The notes under the pieces: generated by a model
The model's input: the letters and a program-made list of their open reading frames with translations, nothing else
Databases searched by the model: none
What the model was told of the DNA's origin: nothing
In this document: piece after piece, positions 28,106-36,348 of the stretch
How positions within the stretch are numbered: position 1 is the first letter of the stretch
Layout: each line of letters starts with the position of its first letter
Translations under genes and position numbers: made by a program
Assembly: GCF_001403875.1 (NCBI RefSeq)
Contig: NZ_LN884299.1
Span: 558,001 to 622,000 of the forward strand
From: Paenibacillus ihumii
Lineage (GTDB): Bacteria > Bacillota > Bacilli > Paenibacillales > Paenibacillaceae
Length of the DNA: 64,000 nucleotides
Direction: 5' to 3'

Positions 28106-28170
28106 GGGTGATTCATTAGAGTGATTCATCATCGATACATTAGTGAATCAACAGTACATAAGTGCTGCCC

Positions 28171-29955
28171 TCAGTTCATGTCATATACCTTATTATTCTT
28201 GATTAGCGACAGCGCTTCCTCCTCCGGCAAGGGCCTGCTGATATAAAATCCTTGAATAAGATCATATTTCGACTGCTTCGCATGCTTCAGCTGCTTTACC
28301 GTCTCTACGCCTTTAGCCACCACGTTCAACCCCATACGTTTACCGATCAGCACCATAGCCCTGGCAAACGAGCGCTCATCCCCCCGCTCCAGAATTTGCG
28401 CAATAAATGATCGGCTGATCTTTAGCGTAGTCAGCGGCAGCTGCTGCAGGTAACTTAAGGAAACAGCCCCCATGCCAAAGTCGTCCAAAGCAAGATGAAC
28501 TCCGGCCGCCTGCAGCCTCTCCAGCTTCGATATCAGGGCTCCGGATGAGATCGTTTCGGATGCCGGTTCCGTAATTTCGAGCTCCAGATGCTCCGGAGGC
28601 AACCCCGTGTCCCTCAAGACGCGGAGCACCATATCGGCAAAATCCTCCTGAGCAAGCTGAACGATAGAAATATTCACGGATATCCGCAGCTGTCCATACG
28701 CTTCGGTCAACAATTTTGCCGCGAATCTGCAGGACTCCGCCAGCACCCATTCCCCAATGGGAACAATGAGTCTGCTGTCCTCAGCGACCCGAAGGAAAGC
28801 CAGCGGCGAGAGCAGGCCAAGCTCAGAGCTGTTCCAGCGCACCAAAGCCTCGAATCCCATAATTCGGCCTGTCCTGCAGCTGATTTTGGGCTGATAATGC
28901 AAAATAAACTCATGATTCTCAATGCCTTGGCGAAGCAGCGCCTCCAGCTGGATCCTTTGATTAAATGTCCGAAGATAGGCCGGATCGAACAACAAATATT
29001 TGCCTTTGCCCGCTTCCTTTGCATTGTACATCGCCACATCCGCATTCCTCAGTACTTCCTCCAGCGTGCTGCCGTCCTTCGGATAGAAGGAAATCCCCAC
29101 GCTCACCGACACCTGTAAATCGCTTCCATCCAGCCGAAACGGCGCCTTGAATCCGGCGATCATCCGCTCGGCCGCAGCGGTAGCCTCCGTTTGATCCTTA
29201 ATGCCGCGAATGAACACGACGAACTCATCGCCGCCAAGCCGGAACAGCATTGCCCCTTGGCCGATTATGCCGGACAGCCTTCGGCTTGCTTCGATAAGCA
29301 GTTGATCCCCGAACTTGTGCCCCAACGTATCATTAACTTGCTTGAAGTTATCGGTATCAACAAACAATACCGCCGCCATCTCCTCCGTCGCGGCAATATA
29401 ATTTTCCAGCTCTTTAAGCAGATACAGCCGGTTCGGCAAGCCGCTCAAACTGTCATAATAAGCGAGCTGATGCAGCTTATCCAGGGACGATTTGCCCCCA
29501 TGAATATCCAGCCCAATCAGGGCGATGCGGCTTGACTTCGAGCGGCCGGAGCCCCCGCCGATAACTGAAGTTCTAAAAGAGAACATCCTCGGTGGCTTCT
29601 GCCCTGCAGGATATATCATTACTTCTTTATCCTCGGCAAACTTCTTCACAAGCGCATCGTCCAATATCGCGATGACCTCCTGCCAGCCACTTCGCAGCAC
29701 AGGGATTTCATCATATTTGCGTCCTACAGCCTCGCAGGCCTTCATGCCGGTCAGCCGTTCAGCGCAGCTGTTAAACGTTACGATCGTCTTGTCCAGCTTG
29801 ACTGTCCATATACACAAATGGCCATGGTCAAATACGTCATGAAATAGTGCTCTCTCCGCCAGCATCTTATTTTTGAACTGCACCGCCAGCACAAGTAAGC
29901 CAATTAATCCAAGCGCCAATATGCTGAGCAGCATGATCATAAGCATTCCTTGCAC
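28171..29955 (-). CDS. Membrane PAS-GGDEF-EAL protein with intact GGDEF and altered EAL site
   Basis: 594 aa counting from GTG 29955, which is eight bases after AAAGGAGG; ATG 29946 is the alternative. One membrane helix at the N-terminus (MLLSILALGLIGLLVLAV), a PAS-like region at about 35-140, GGDEF at about 160-325 with intact 'RLGGDEF' (241-245) and metal-binding 'VDTDNF', and an EAL domain at about 340-590. No RxxD inhibition site precedes GGDEF. In the EAL domain the E of EAL, the N of 'SVNIS' and 'LDDFG' are present, but the canonical KID is KIS and the canonical EGVET is KGVET (K548), replacing the Glu that acts as general base in characterised enzymes. Prediction: makes cyclic di-GMP, does not degrade it. 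Confidence 0.9.
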   Translation of the reverse strand: MQGMLMIMLLSILALGLIGLLVLAVQFKNKMLAERALFHDVFDHGHLCIWTVKLDKTIVTFNSCAERLTGMKACEAVGRKYDEIPVLRSGWQEVIAILDDALVKKFAEDKEVMIYPAGQKPPRMFSFRTSVIGGGSGRSKSSRIALIGLDIHGGKSSLDKLHQLAYYDSLSGLPNRLYLLKELENYIAATEEMAAVLFVDTDNFKQVNDTLGHKFGDQLLIEASRRLSGIIGQGAMLFRLGGDEFVVFIRGIKDQTEATAAAERMIAGFKAPFRLDGSDLQVSVSVGISFYPKDGSTLEEVLRNADVAMYNAKEAGKGKYLLFDPAYLRTFNQRIQLEALLRQGIENHEFILHYQPKISCRTGRIMGFEALVRWNSSELGLLSPLAFLRVAEDSRLIVPIGEWVLAESCRFAAKLLTEAYGQLRISVNISIVQLAQEDFADMVLRVLRDTGLPPEHLELEITEPASETISSGALISKLERLQAAGVHLALDDFGMGAVSLSYLQQLPLTTLKISRSFIAQILERGDERSFARAMVLIGKRMGLNVVAKGVETVKQLKHAKQSKYDLIQGFYISRPLPEEEALSLIKNNKVYDMN

Positions 29956-30151
29956 CCGGGATCCTCCTTTATGCTGCAGACAATATCTTCGAATCATTAC
30001 AAGAGAGGAGGAGGGATAGCGGGGAAAATTGTAGTCATTGTTGTCTTGTGTCGAATTTCTTCTTATGTTGTCTATTATTAAATGATATATGGAACCAGGG
30101 GAAAATTTTACCTATCCTTTTCTCTAGTCCTTGTGTGAAACGATCACAGAC

Positions 30152-30180
30152 TTGCAATTAATATTGTAATATCGTAATAT
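30152..30180 (+). promoter_or_regulatory. Promoter of the arsR-type/CoA-disulfide reductase operon
   Basis: -35 TTGCAA (30152-30157), 17-base spacer, -10-like TAATAT (30175-30180). The -10 lies inside the inverted repeat at 30169-30196. Confidence 0.6.
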
Positions 30181-30196
30181 TGCGATATTACGATAT
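30169..30196. promoter_or_regulatory. Inverted-repeat operator for the ArsR-type regulator
   Basis: Perfect 12-bp arms ATATCGTAATAT (30169-30180) and ATATTACGATAT (30185-30196) with a 4-base spacer, overlapping the -10 region and lying 22 bases before the regulator's start. AT-rich imperfect or perfect inverted repeats at this position are typical ArsR/SmtB operators, so autorepression is likely. Confidence 0.8.
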
Positions 30197-30217
30197 CGTT
30201 GTTGTTGGAGGCTGCTG

Positions 30218-30508
30218 ATGGATAACAACTTCAAAGCTTACGAAGACGCTGCTGAAATGCTCAAAGCGCTGGCCCATCCGGTCCGGCTCTGCATCGCCCG
30301 CGGGCTGCTGAAGAATGGCTCGTGCAATGTCTCGTATATGCAGGATTGCCTGGAAATCCCGCAATCCACGGTCTCTCAGCATTTGCAGAGACTGAGAACG
30401 AGCGGCATTGTACAGGCGCAGCGCCACAGGCATGAAATCTATTACACCATCGAGAATGAGACGGTCAAGCAGCTCATTCTTACATTATTCGGGGAGGAAT
30501 CATCATGA
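30218..30508 (+). CDS. ArsR/SmtB-family regulator, probable sulfur-species sensor
   Basis: 96 aa winged-helix protein: 'AEMLKALAHPVRLCIARGLL', recognition helix 'PQSTVSQHLQRLRTSGIV', wing 'QAQRHRHEIYYTI'. Start ATG 30218, seven bases after GGAGG. Three Cys are present: one in 'VRLCIA', and two that flank the helix before the recognition helix ('GSCNVSYMQDCLEIP'). Two-Cys ArsR proteins that control rhodanese or CoA-persulfide genes (SqrR/BigR group) sense persulfides; the match here is by gene context more than by exact cysteine spacing. The stop overlaps the next start (ATGA), so the reductase is coupled. Confidence 0.88.
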   Translation: MDNNFKAYEDAAEMLKALAHPVRLCIARGLLKNGSCNVSYMQDCLEIPQSTVSQHLQRLRTSGIVQAQRHRHEIYYTIENETVKQLILTLFGEESS

Positions 30509-32160
30509 AGAGAAAAATCGTGATCGTTGGCGGCGTAGCTGGCGGCGCCTCAGCGGCTGCCCGGCTTCGCCGGCTGGATGAGGATGCGCAGATCATCCTG
30601 TTCGAACGCGATCCTTATATCTCCTTTGCCAATTGCGGGCTGCCTTACTATATCGGAGATACGATTAAGGATCGTTCAAAGCTGATCGTGCAGACGCCGG
30701 AGGCGATGCGCCGGCGCTTCCATATCGATGTCCGCACCGGAAGCGAGGTACTCTCCCTCGATCCGGTTTCCCGGACAGTGAAGGTACAAAATGCGGAGCG
30801 CGGCATATACGAGGAGGCCTACGACGCCGTCATTCTGTCACCGGGAGCGAAGCCGCTCCGGCCGACGCTGCCAGGCATCGATCATCCGCAAATTTTTACG
30901 CTTCGCAACATTCCGGATACCGACCGGATCAAGGAGCAGGTTGCCTCGGCAGGCCGGCGCTCGGTCGTCGTCATCGGCGGCGGCTTTATCGGCATCGAAA
31001 TGGCGGAGAATTTGCGGGAAGCCGGCCTGGACGTGACCCTCGTCGAGGCAGGATCGCAAATTTTGGCCCCGTTCGACGCCGAAATGGCGAATGCGCTGGC
31101 GAAGGAAATGGAGCAGCAGGGCGTTAAGCTTCGCCTGGGCGATAGCGTCACCGCCTTTACAGACGCAGATGGCGAGGTCAAGGTGAAGCTGGCTAGCGGC
31201 GCAGAGCTCCAGGCAGGCCTCGTCATTCTGGCAATCGGCGTGGCACCGGATACCCTCTTCCTGCAATCCAGCGGCATCGCGCTTGGACCGAAAGGCCATA
31301 TCCTCGTCAATGAGCATATGCAGACGAACCTGGAGGATGTCTATGCCGTCGGCGATGCCGTCGAAACAACAGACTTCATCCACGGCTCAAAAGCAGCGGT
31401 CCCCCTCGCAGGCCCCGCCAACAAGCAGGGAAGAATCGCGGCAGACAACATCTGCGGGCTGGGAACGACGTATAAGGGGACGCAAGGCACTTCCGTTATT
31501 AAAGTGTTCGGCCTGACCGGAGCGCAGACCGGCAGTAACGAGAAGACACTGCAGCGCCTCGGTGCGCCTTACCATGCAATCTATGTGCATCCAAGCTCCC
31601 ATGCCACCTACTACCCGGGAGCCTCGCCGCTGACGATCAAGCTGCTGTTCAGCCCGGAAGGCGCTATACTGGGCGCACAGGCCGTGGGAAAGAGCGGCGT
31701 AGACAAACGGCTCGATGTCATAGCCACGGCTATCCGCTTTAAAGGCAGCGTTGCCGATCTGACCGAGCTCGAGCTGACTTATGCGCCTCCGTATTCCTCA
31801 GCCAAAGACCCGGTCAACATGGCCGGTTATGCGGCAGAGAATGTGCTGACCGGCAGGACGCATGTATTCCTTCCGCGGGAACTCGAAGGCAGAGATGAGG
31901 ACCATACCCTGCTTGTCGATGTCAGAACGGAAGCCGAGCATGCACGCGGCCATATTCCGGGCTCCATCAACATTCCCGTCGATGAACTGCGCGAACGCCT
32001 GAGCGAGCTGGATGCCAGCAAGGAAATCTGGGTCTATTGCCAGGTCGGCCTTCGCGGCTACACAGCTTCCCGGATCCTGAACCAAAAGGGGTTCCAGACC
32101 CGCAATCTGACGGGCGGCTATGTAACCTACCAAATGCACGAATACAAACCGGGCCAGTAA
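30505..32160 (+). CDS. cdr: CoA-disulfide reductase with C-terminal rhodanese domain
   Basis: 551 aa. FAD-dependent pyridine-nucleotide disulfide oxidoreductase with 'IVGGVAGGASAAARLRRLDED' at the N-terminus, single redox Cys C44 in 'ISFANCGLPYYIGD', a second Rossmann motif 'VVVIGGGFIGIEMAENLREAG', and 'VYAVGDAVE'. From about residue 455 a rhodanese domain follows, with active-site C512 in 'VYCQVGLRGYTAS'. Such fusions reduce CoA disulfide or CoA/polysulfide persulfides with NAD(P)H and release sulfide. Expressed with the ArsR regulator, so probably induced by sulfane sulfur or thiol stress. A convergent FNT channel gene follows. Confidence 0.92.
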   Translation: MKRKIVIVGGVAGGASAAARLRRLDEDAQIILFERDPYISFANCGLPYYIGDTIKDRSKLIVQTPEAMRRRFHIDVRTGSEVLSLDPVSRTVKVQNAERGIYEEAYDAVILSPGAKPLRPTLPGIDHPQIFTLRNIPDTDRIKEQVASAGRRSVVVIGGGFIGIEMAENLREAGLDVTLVEAGSQILAPFDAEMANALAKEMEQQGVKLRLGDSVTAFTDADGEVKVKLASGAELQAGLVILAIGVAPDTLFLQSSGIALGPKGHILVNEHMQTNLEDVYAVGDAVETTDFIHGSKAAVPLAGPANKQGRIAADNICGLGTTYKGTQGTSVIKVFGLTGAQTGSNEKTLQRLGAPYHAIYVHPSSHATYYPGASPLTIKLLFSPEGAILGAQAVGKSGVDKRLDVIATAIRFKGSVADLTELELTYAPPYSSAKDPVNMAGYAAENVLTGRTHVFLPRELEGRDEDHTLLVDVRTEAEHARGHIPGSINIPVDELRERLSELDASKEIWVYCQVGLRGYTASRILNQKGFQTRNLTGGYVTYQMHEYKPGQ

Positions 32161-32228
32161 CTATTGATCTAGGATCACAGTCTTCCTTATGGATACGACA
32201 GCTCTTCCTTTAGATACGACGTTCTACC

Positions 32229-32269
32229 AAATAAACCGGCCTCCCCTCTGGGGGAAAGCCGGTTTATTT
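32229..32269. terminator. Bidirectional terminator between reductase and FNT genes
   Basis: AAATAAACCGGC (32229-32240) and GCCGGTTTATTT (32258-32269) form a perfect 12-bp stem with A/T-rich flanks on both sides, so it can serve both convergent genes. Confidence 0.85.
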
Positions 32270-32286
32270 CGTTTCGACGATATTGA

Positions 32287-33114
32287 TTAGTGCTTGCTGT
32301 CTTTAGCGCCATTCGCCAATAGCTTCTCTTTGTCCTCTGCATCCAGATACGGTTTGTTCACATAGTAATACATGAATCCCATAAATATAACGCCCCCGAT
32401 CAGGTTGCCGATCGTGACCGGAATCAGATTATGAAGCACGCCGCCGAACGAAATCGTCACCGATTGGTTCAGGACGAGCGCAATGGCGAAGGTACACATA
32501 TTGGCAATGCTGTGCTCATACCCCGAGATGAAGAAGCAGAAGACGAACAGCATCATCGCGAACATTTTAGCCCCGTCGCCCTTTAATGACATCGGTATGA
32601 AAAAGGCGAGGCAGACCAGCCAGTTACATAGAATGGCCCGAAAGAATAATTCGGACGTAGACGTCGTCATCTTGTGCTCTACCACGTTGAGCAGGAAGCT
32701 GTTGACCGATGCATCCGTGAACAGCCCGGTGAGGAAAATAAGAAGGGCGAAGGCTGCGGCTCCCATAATATTGCCCGTATAGCTGAATACCCACAGCTTT
32801 GCGGCCTCTATCCATTTCAGCCTTTTCCTCAAAGCGGCGTATGTGTAGTAGAACGTATTTCCCGTAAAAAGATCCCCTCCGCCGTAGGCGATCAGAATAA
32901 TAGCCGCACCGAACGTAATGGCCGCCATCGGATACGTAAGCGGCGACTGCTCCATATAGAAGAAATTGCCCGTCTTGAAGGCCACGATGACTCCGAACCC
33001 GATGAACATACTGGCGAGCATGGATCTAGCGATGTAATGGAGCAGATTCTGCTTGAAAATCCTGTGCTTCTTGAGCGCCAACTCCTCCACTTTGTATAGC
33101 GATTCTGTTTCCAT
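32287..33114 (-). CDS. Formate/nitrite transporter (FNT) family channel
   Basis: 275 aa, six predicted membrane helices. FNT marks: 'GFGVIVAFKTGNF', 'AYGGGDLFTGNTFYYTYAAL', 'CNWLVCLAFFIPMSL', 'SGYEHSIANM' (pore His) and 'NLIPVTIGNLIGGVIFMGFMYYY'. Members carry formate, nitrite, lactate or hydrosulfide. Convergent to the CoA-disulfide reductase gene, so a hydrosulfide export role is possible, but formate or nitrite is equally consistent with sequence alone. Start ATG 33114 behind AGGAGG. Confidence 0.9.
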   Translation of the reverse strand: METESLYKVEELALKKHRIFKQNLLHYIARSMLASMFIGFGVIVAFKTGNFFYMEQSPLTYPMAAITFGAAIILIAYGGGDLFTGNTFYYTYAALRKRLKWIEAAKLWVFSYTGNIMGAAAFALLIFLTGLFTDASVNSFLLNVVEHKMTTSTSELFFRAILCNWLVCLAFFIPMSLKGDGAKMFAMMLFVFCFFISGYEHSIANMCTFAIALVLNQSVTISFGGVLHNLIPVTIGNLIGGVIFMGFMYYYVNKPYLDAEDKEKLLANGAKDSKH

Positions 33115-33248
33115 AGCGCCTCCTATGTATTATATTCTTCCTCATTCTCCATATATCTTGGCCGATGTCAAGGCAAATCGGGCAAACGTTCTTTCCATTT
33201 TCATATTTACTTTTCCAATTCATTTGTGCATAATAGGATATATAGTGT

Positions 33249-33267
33249 GATAATGATTCTCATTATT
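33249..33267. promoter_or_regulatory. Fur-box-like palindrome
   Basis: GATAATGATTCTCATTATT matches the 19-bp Fur consensus at 16 positions, and its two arms are inverted repeats. It lies 98 bases before the small ORF at 33366 and about 135 bases from the divergent FNT start. Related regulators (PerR, Zur) use similar boxes. Confidence 0.6.
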
Positions 33268-33365
33268 GATCGTTAACAAGCTACCATTACCGGAATGCAT
33301 TGTAATATTCCATCAGCATATAACGATTTAAATCAGCTTCTACCAACATTAAGGAGTTAGTGCCC

Positions 33366-33518
33366 ATGAACGTATCTACGCGCAAAGCTTCCCTGCAAGT
33401 CGATGATTATCTGGACCTGTTGAATCTGGCCACCCGGCTAGGCGACTTGAAGTGGCAGAAAGAGATCATTCGCAGACTCGAATATATGCAGGATACCGTA
33501 GCCGAGACAAACCGCTAA
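33366..33518 (+). CDS. Small 50-aa conserved-looking protein of unknown function
   Basis: 50 aa. Start ATG 33366, nine bases after AAGGAG; stop TAA; a perfect terminator begins about 70 bases later, so this is a complete small transcription unit. The protein is strongly helical and charged, with no membrane segment or signal: 'VDDYLDLLNLATRLGDLKW' then 'QKEIIRRLEYMQDTVAE'. The helix-turn pattern (LATRLGDLKWQKEIIRRL) is weakly reminiscent of short IDEAL-type helical motifs, but I do not assign a family. The Fur-like box upstream suggests iron or metal control. Confidence 0.65.
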   Translation: MNVSTRKASLQVDDYLDLLNLATRLGDLKWQKEIIRRLEYMQDTVAETNR

Positions 33519-33588
33519 TCAGCAGCTTAGCTTGTACCGCCGAGGCGAACAGGCGAGACGCCAGGAAGCACGGTAAACAGATTGATAT

Positions 33589-33630
33589 AAAACAACCTTA
33601 GTCCATTTCCATCCGGACTAAGGTTGTTTT
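33589..33630. terminator. Bidirectional terminator between small ORF and binding-lipoprotein operon
   Basis: Perfect 16-bp stem AAAACAACCTTAGTCC (33589-33604) with its complement at 33615-33630, ending in TTTT. It ends the + strand small gene and the long minus-strand operon that starts near 39.5 kb. Confidence 0.9.
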
Positions 33631-33650
33631 GCTCTCTACCAGACCCTGAC

Positions 33651-34937
33651 CTAATCAGAGCTCGCCTGGAGCAAAGCCCTGCTCCTGTTCAGCAGCTCTT
33701 CCCAAGCTTCCTCAAATGTCTTCTGTTCCTTGGCAGCAGCGTTTAATTCTTCAACAATCGCCTGCGCCAATTGGTTCTGCTTCGCAGTTCCTACAGGCGG
33801 AGCTTTATATTCATTGCCCGGGGTTCCTATATTCGCAGTGAAGGCCTCTATGTTAAAAGACCCGGACGGCGTAAAAGACAAGTGAGTCATCAGATGAGGA
33901 TAATATAATGATTCCGCGATGTGAGGCGCTGCTTCAACGCTGTTCAAATATTTTATAATTTCCCAAGCCTCCTCCACATGTCCGCTCGAGCGATTAATCG
34001 AGAACAGCCCGTTTGGGGCAAGGGGGCTGCCCTGAGGGTTCCGCGGATCAACGGGCATCGGCGCAATTGTCCAGTCAGCCTCGGATTCATTGCTTAACAA
34101 CAACGTTGCCAGTTCATTGGAACCGCCAATAAACATGGCCGTTTGCTTCATATTATCGATTTCAAAGACTTGTTCATCCATAAGAAGCGTGCCGTTCTTG
34201 TAGTCCGCAATCAGCCCTTCCGCCAGCTCCCTCCAAGTCGGCTGGTCCAGAACTAGCTGCCCTTCACTATTTAATATTTGCATGCTGTGAATATCCCCTA
34301 CGATTTCAAGCATCATTCTCCAATGATTGCTTCCTAAATAATATCCATAGACCGGCTTGTTGTTCGCTTCAAGCACGGAGAAGCGCGCTGCCCATTGCCG
34401 AAATTCGGACCAGCTCAGCTCTGTCTCCGGCTCGGCAATGCCAAGCTGCTGAAAAAGCTTGCGGTTAACAAACAACACACGACGTTCAAAGGTCGGCGAC
34501 ATTCCAATGATGCTGTCATTTAACCGCTTGGTTGACTCGACAAGATACTGCTGAATCTCATTTAGCTCATAGTTATCGCGCTTAATTAAGGGTTCCAGAT
34601 CGACAAGCCCGACGTTGTCGGCAATATTCTCCGGCTGAAAACGGAAGAACATATCCGGCTCTTCGCTTTGTATCAAGTTCCGGAGACGCTGGTTCACGCC
34701 CTCGAAAATGTTCTCATCCTCTGGCTGAATGATTTGAGCTGGCATGGCATCGATCACTTCCAGGGTAATATGTGGAAATTTTGAACGAATAATGCTCTCA
34801 TAGCCAAAAAGCGCCTTATTATCCACCATAATTTTCAGAACAATTGGCTCCGGCGGCTTCGGGTTCTCCTTACTGCATCCTGCCAGCATTCCTGCAATGA
34901 TCACTATACAGCACATCATAATGATGCTTCTATTCAT
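33651..34937 (-). CDS. Orphan solute-binding lipoprotein (family-1 type)
   Basis: 428 aa. Lipoprotein signal 'IIMMCCIVIIAGMLAGC'. The body shows the family-1 sugar-binding pattern: 'ERRVLFVNRKLFQQLGIAEPETELSWSEFRQW', 'AMFIGGSNELATLLLSN', 'WTIAPMPVDPRNPQGSPLAPNGLFSINR'. It follows another binding lipoprotein after 16 bases. Neither has permease genes beside it; both follow a peptide exporter gene. It could supply a distant importer, or it could be a ligand-capture or protective lipoprotein for the peptide locus. Only the family call is secure. Confidence 0.85.
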   Translation of the reverse strand: MNRSIIMMCCIVIIAGMLAGCSKENPKPPEPIVLKIMVDNKALFGYESIIRSKFPHITLEVIDAMPAQIIQPEDENIFEGVNQRLRNLIQSEEPDMFFRFQPENIADNVGLVDLEPLIKRDNYELNEIQQYLVESTKRLNDSIIGMSPTFERRVLFVNRKLFQQLGIAEPETELSWSEFRQWAARFSVLEANNKPVYGYYLGSNHWRMMLEIVGDIHSMQILNSEGQLVLDQPTWRELAEGLIADYKNGTLLMDEQVFEIDNMKQTAMFIGGSNELATLLLSNESEADWTIAPMPVDPRNPQGSPLAPNGLFSINRSSGHVEEAWEIIKYLNSVEAAPHIAESLYYPHLMTHLSFTPSGSFNIEAFTANIGTPGNEYKAPPVGTAKQNQLAQAIVEELNAAAKEQKTFEEAWEELLNRSRALLQASSD

Positions 34938-34953
34938 CTATTATTCCCCCATA

Positions 34954-36255
34954 TTATCGGCTACCGTGTTCCAGAATCGCCTGTCCCTTCGCCTGAATCT
35001 CTTGCAGGGCCGCTTCGACCGTTGCCGATCCGGATAGTACTCGCTCGGTCTCCTCCAATACGACATCCTCAATTAGCGCCAGCACTTCATCAGTAATCTG
35101 CCCGCCATCCAATCTCGCCGTCGAATCTAGAGAGAAGAAGGGATCTAGCCGACGCTCCGGTATGACCCCCTCCTTCTGCAGCTGGTATCTGGCCAACAGG
35201 GCGTAAGGATTGGCTTCAGCAGTCTCCCTGGCCCATTCTTCGCTCATCATGTATTGGATAAAAGCCTTTGCTGCGCCAGGCTGGGCAGCCTCTTTTGAAA
35301 CAGCCACAATATCGTACAATTGGTATTCCGGATTATTTCCCGGCTGCGATTGCCCCCCTTGAGGCAGGGCCGCGACTCCCCAGTCTATCCTGCTTTCTTC
35401 GGTTGAGCCTTTGGAATCGAGAATGCTTAGATAACTCGTATCCCCTACAAGCATGGCGGATTGCCCCATTACGAAGGGATGGTTCCTATACTGAGTCTCC
35501 GGGCCGTAAGCTGAGCTCGGAAGCGTGAAGACAGTTCCGGTCTCAAGCGCTTTTACCAACAACCCATAGAGGGTCTTCCAGCTCTCAGAGCTGATCAGAA
35601 ACTGCTTCCCGTCTGGAGAAAAAAGGGTAAGTCCTTCAGATCTGCCCATTTGCAGAAGCTGATCCAGGATAGAGGGATCCTGGGAGGAATACCCGTAGAC
35701 GGGATCATCCCCGCTTCCCCCCTGAAAATGGCTTGCCCGATCATAGACTTGCTCCCAGGTCATTTGATCCTCAGGCAGGGGAACCCCGAATTGCCGAAAC
35801 AGCCCGGCATTATAATACAAGGCCTTGCTTTGCAGCGTGGCTGTGCCTCCGTACATGACTCCGTCCGCATGATCACGAAGGAGCTGGAGCACAGCCGGAT
35901 GCAGCCCCTCCGAATTCCACCCATCCTCCTTAAGCATCGGCTCAAGGTCGTATAACAGCCCTTTTTCTGCCAGCTCTATGTATTGCTCCTTGGTGATATG
36001 CAGCAAATCCGGCTGTTTCTCAGCAAGCTCCTCCCCCCAATTCACTTCACCTGGACTCGGCAGCTTAGTGATCAGAGTGATATTTTCATTTTTTATCAAG
36101 AAGGGCGTTCCATACTGCTCCTTAAAAAGTCGTTCATTAAAAGTCAGCACAGTTAATGTCGTCTTCTTGCCCGGGTCCCATTGCTCCGGGTTGGATGTCC
36201 CGCCCGTACATGCCGTAAGAAGTGCAAGGACCATCACAACAATCAAAGCTCTCAT
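34954..36255 (-). CDS. Orphan solute-binding lipoprotein (family-1 type)
   Basis: 433 aa. Start ATG 36255, five bases after GGAGG (the ATG just before leaves only two). Signal 'MRALIVVMVLALLTAC' with lipobox Cys. Binding-protein fold marks: 'ALYYNAGLFRQFGVPLPEDQMTWEQVYDRASHF', 'VMGQSAMLVGDTSYLSIL', 'WGVAALPQGG', 'AAKAFIQYMMSEEWARE'. Weakly related to the next lipoprotein gene, with which it forms a pair. It lies 93 bases downstream of the exporter gene on the same strand, with no terminator visible between them. Confidence 0.85.
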   Translation of the reverse strand: MRALIVVMVLALLTACTGGTSNPEQWDPGKKTTLTVLTFNERLFKEQYGTPFLIKNENITLITKLPSPGEVNWGEELAEKQPDLLHITKEQYIELAEKGLLYDLEPMLKEDGWNSEGLHPAVLQLLRDHADGVMYGGTATLQSKALYYNAGLFRQFGVPLPEDQMTWEQVYDRASHFQGGSGDDPVYGYSSQDPSILDQLLQMGRSEGLTLFSPDGKQFLISSESWKTLYGLLVKALETGTVFTLPSSAYGPETQYRNHPFVMGQSAMLVGDTSYLSILDSKGSTEESRIDWGVAALPQGGQSQPGNNPEYQLYDIVAVSKEAAQPGAAKAFIQYMMSEEWARETAEANPYALLARYQLQKEGVIPERRLDPFFSLDSTARLDGGQITDEVLALIEDVVLEETERVLSGSATVEAALQEIQAKGQAILEHGSR

Positions 36256-36348
36256 CATATCCTCCTTCACCTCATGATGATATCGTAAAAGGACCTTCCC
36301 CTTATTCTCTAAGGTCTGGTCCTTGGTATGCATTCTACGGAGTCTAGC

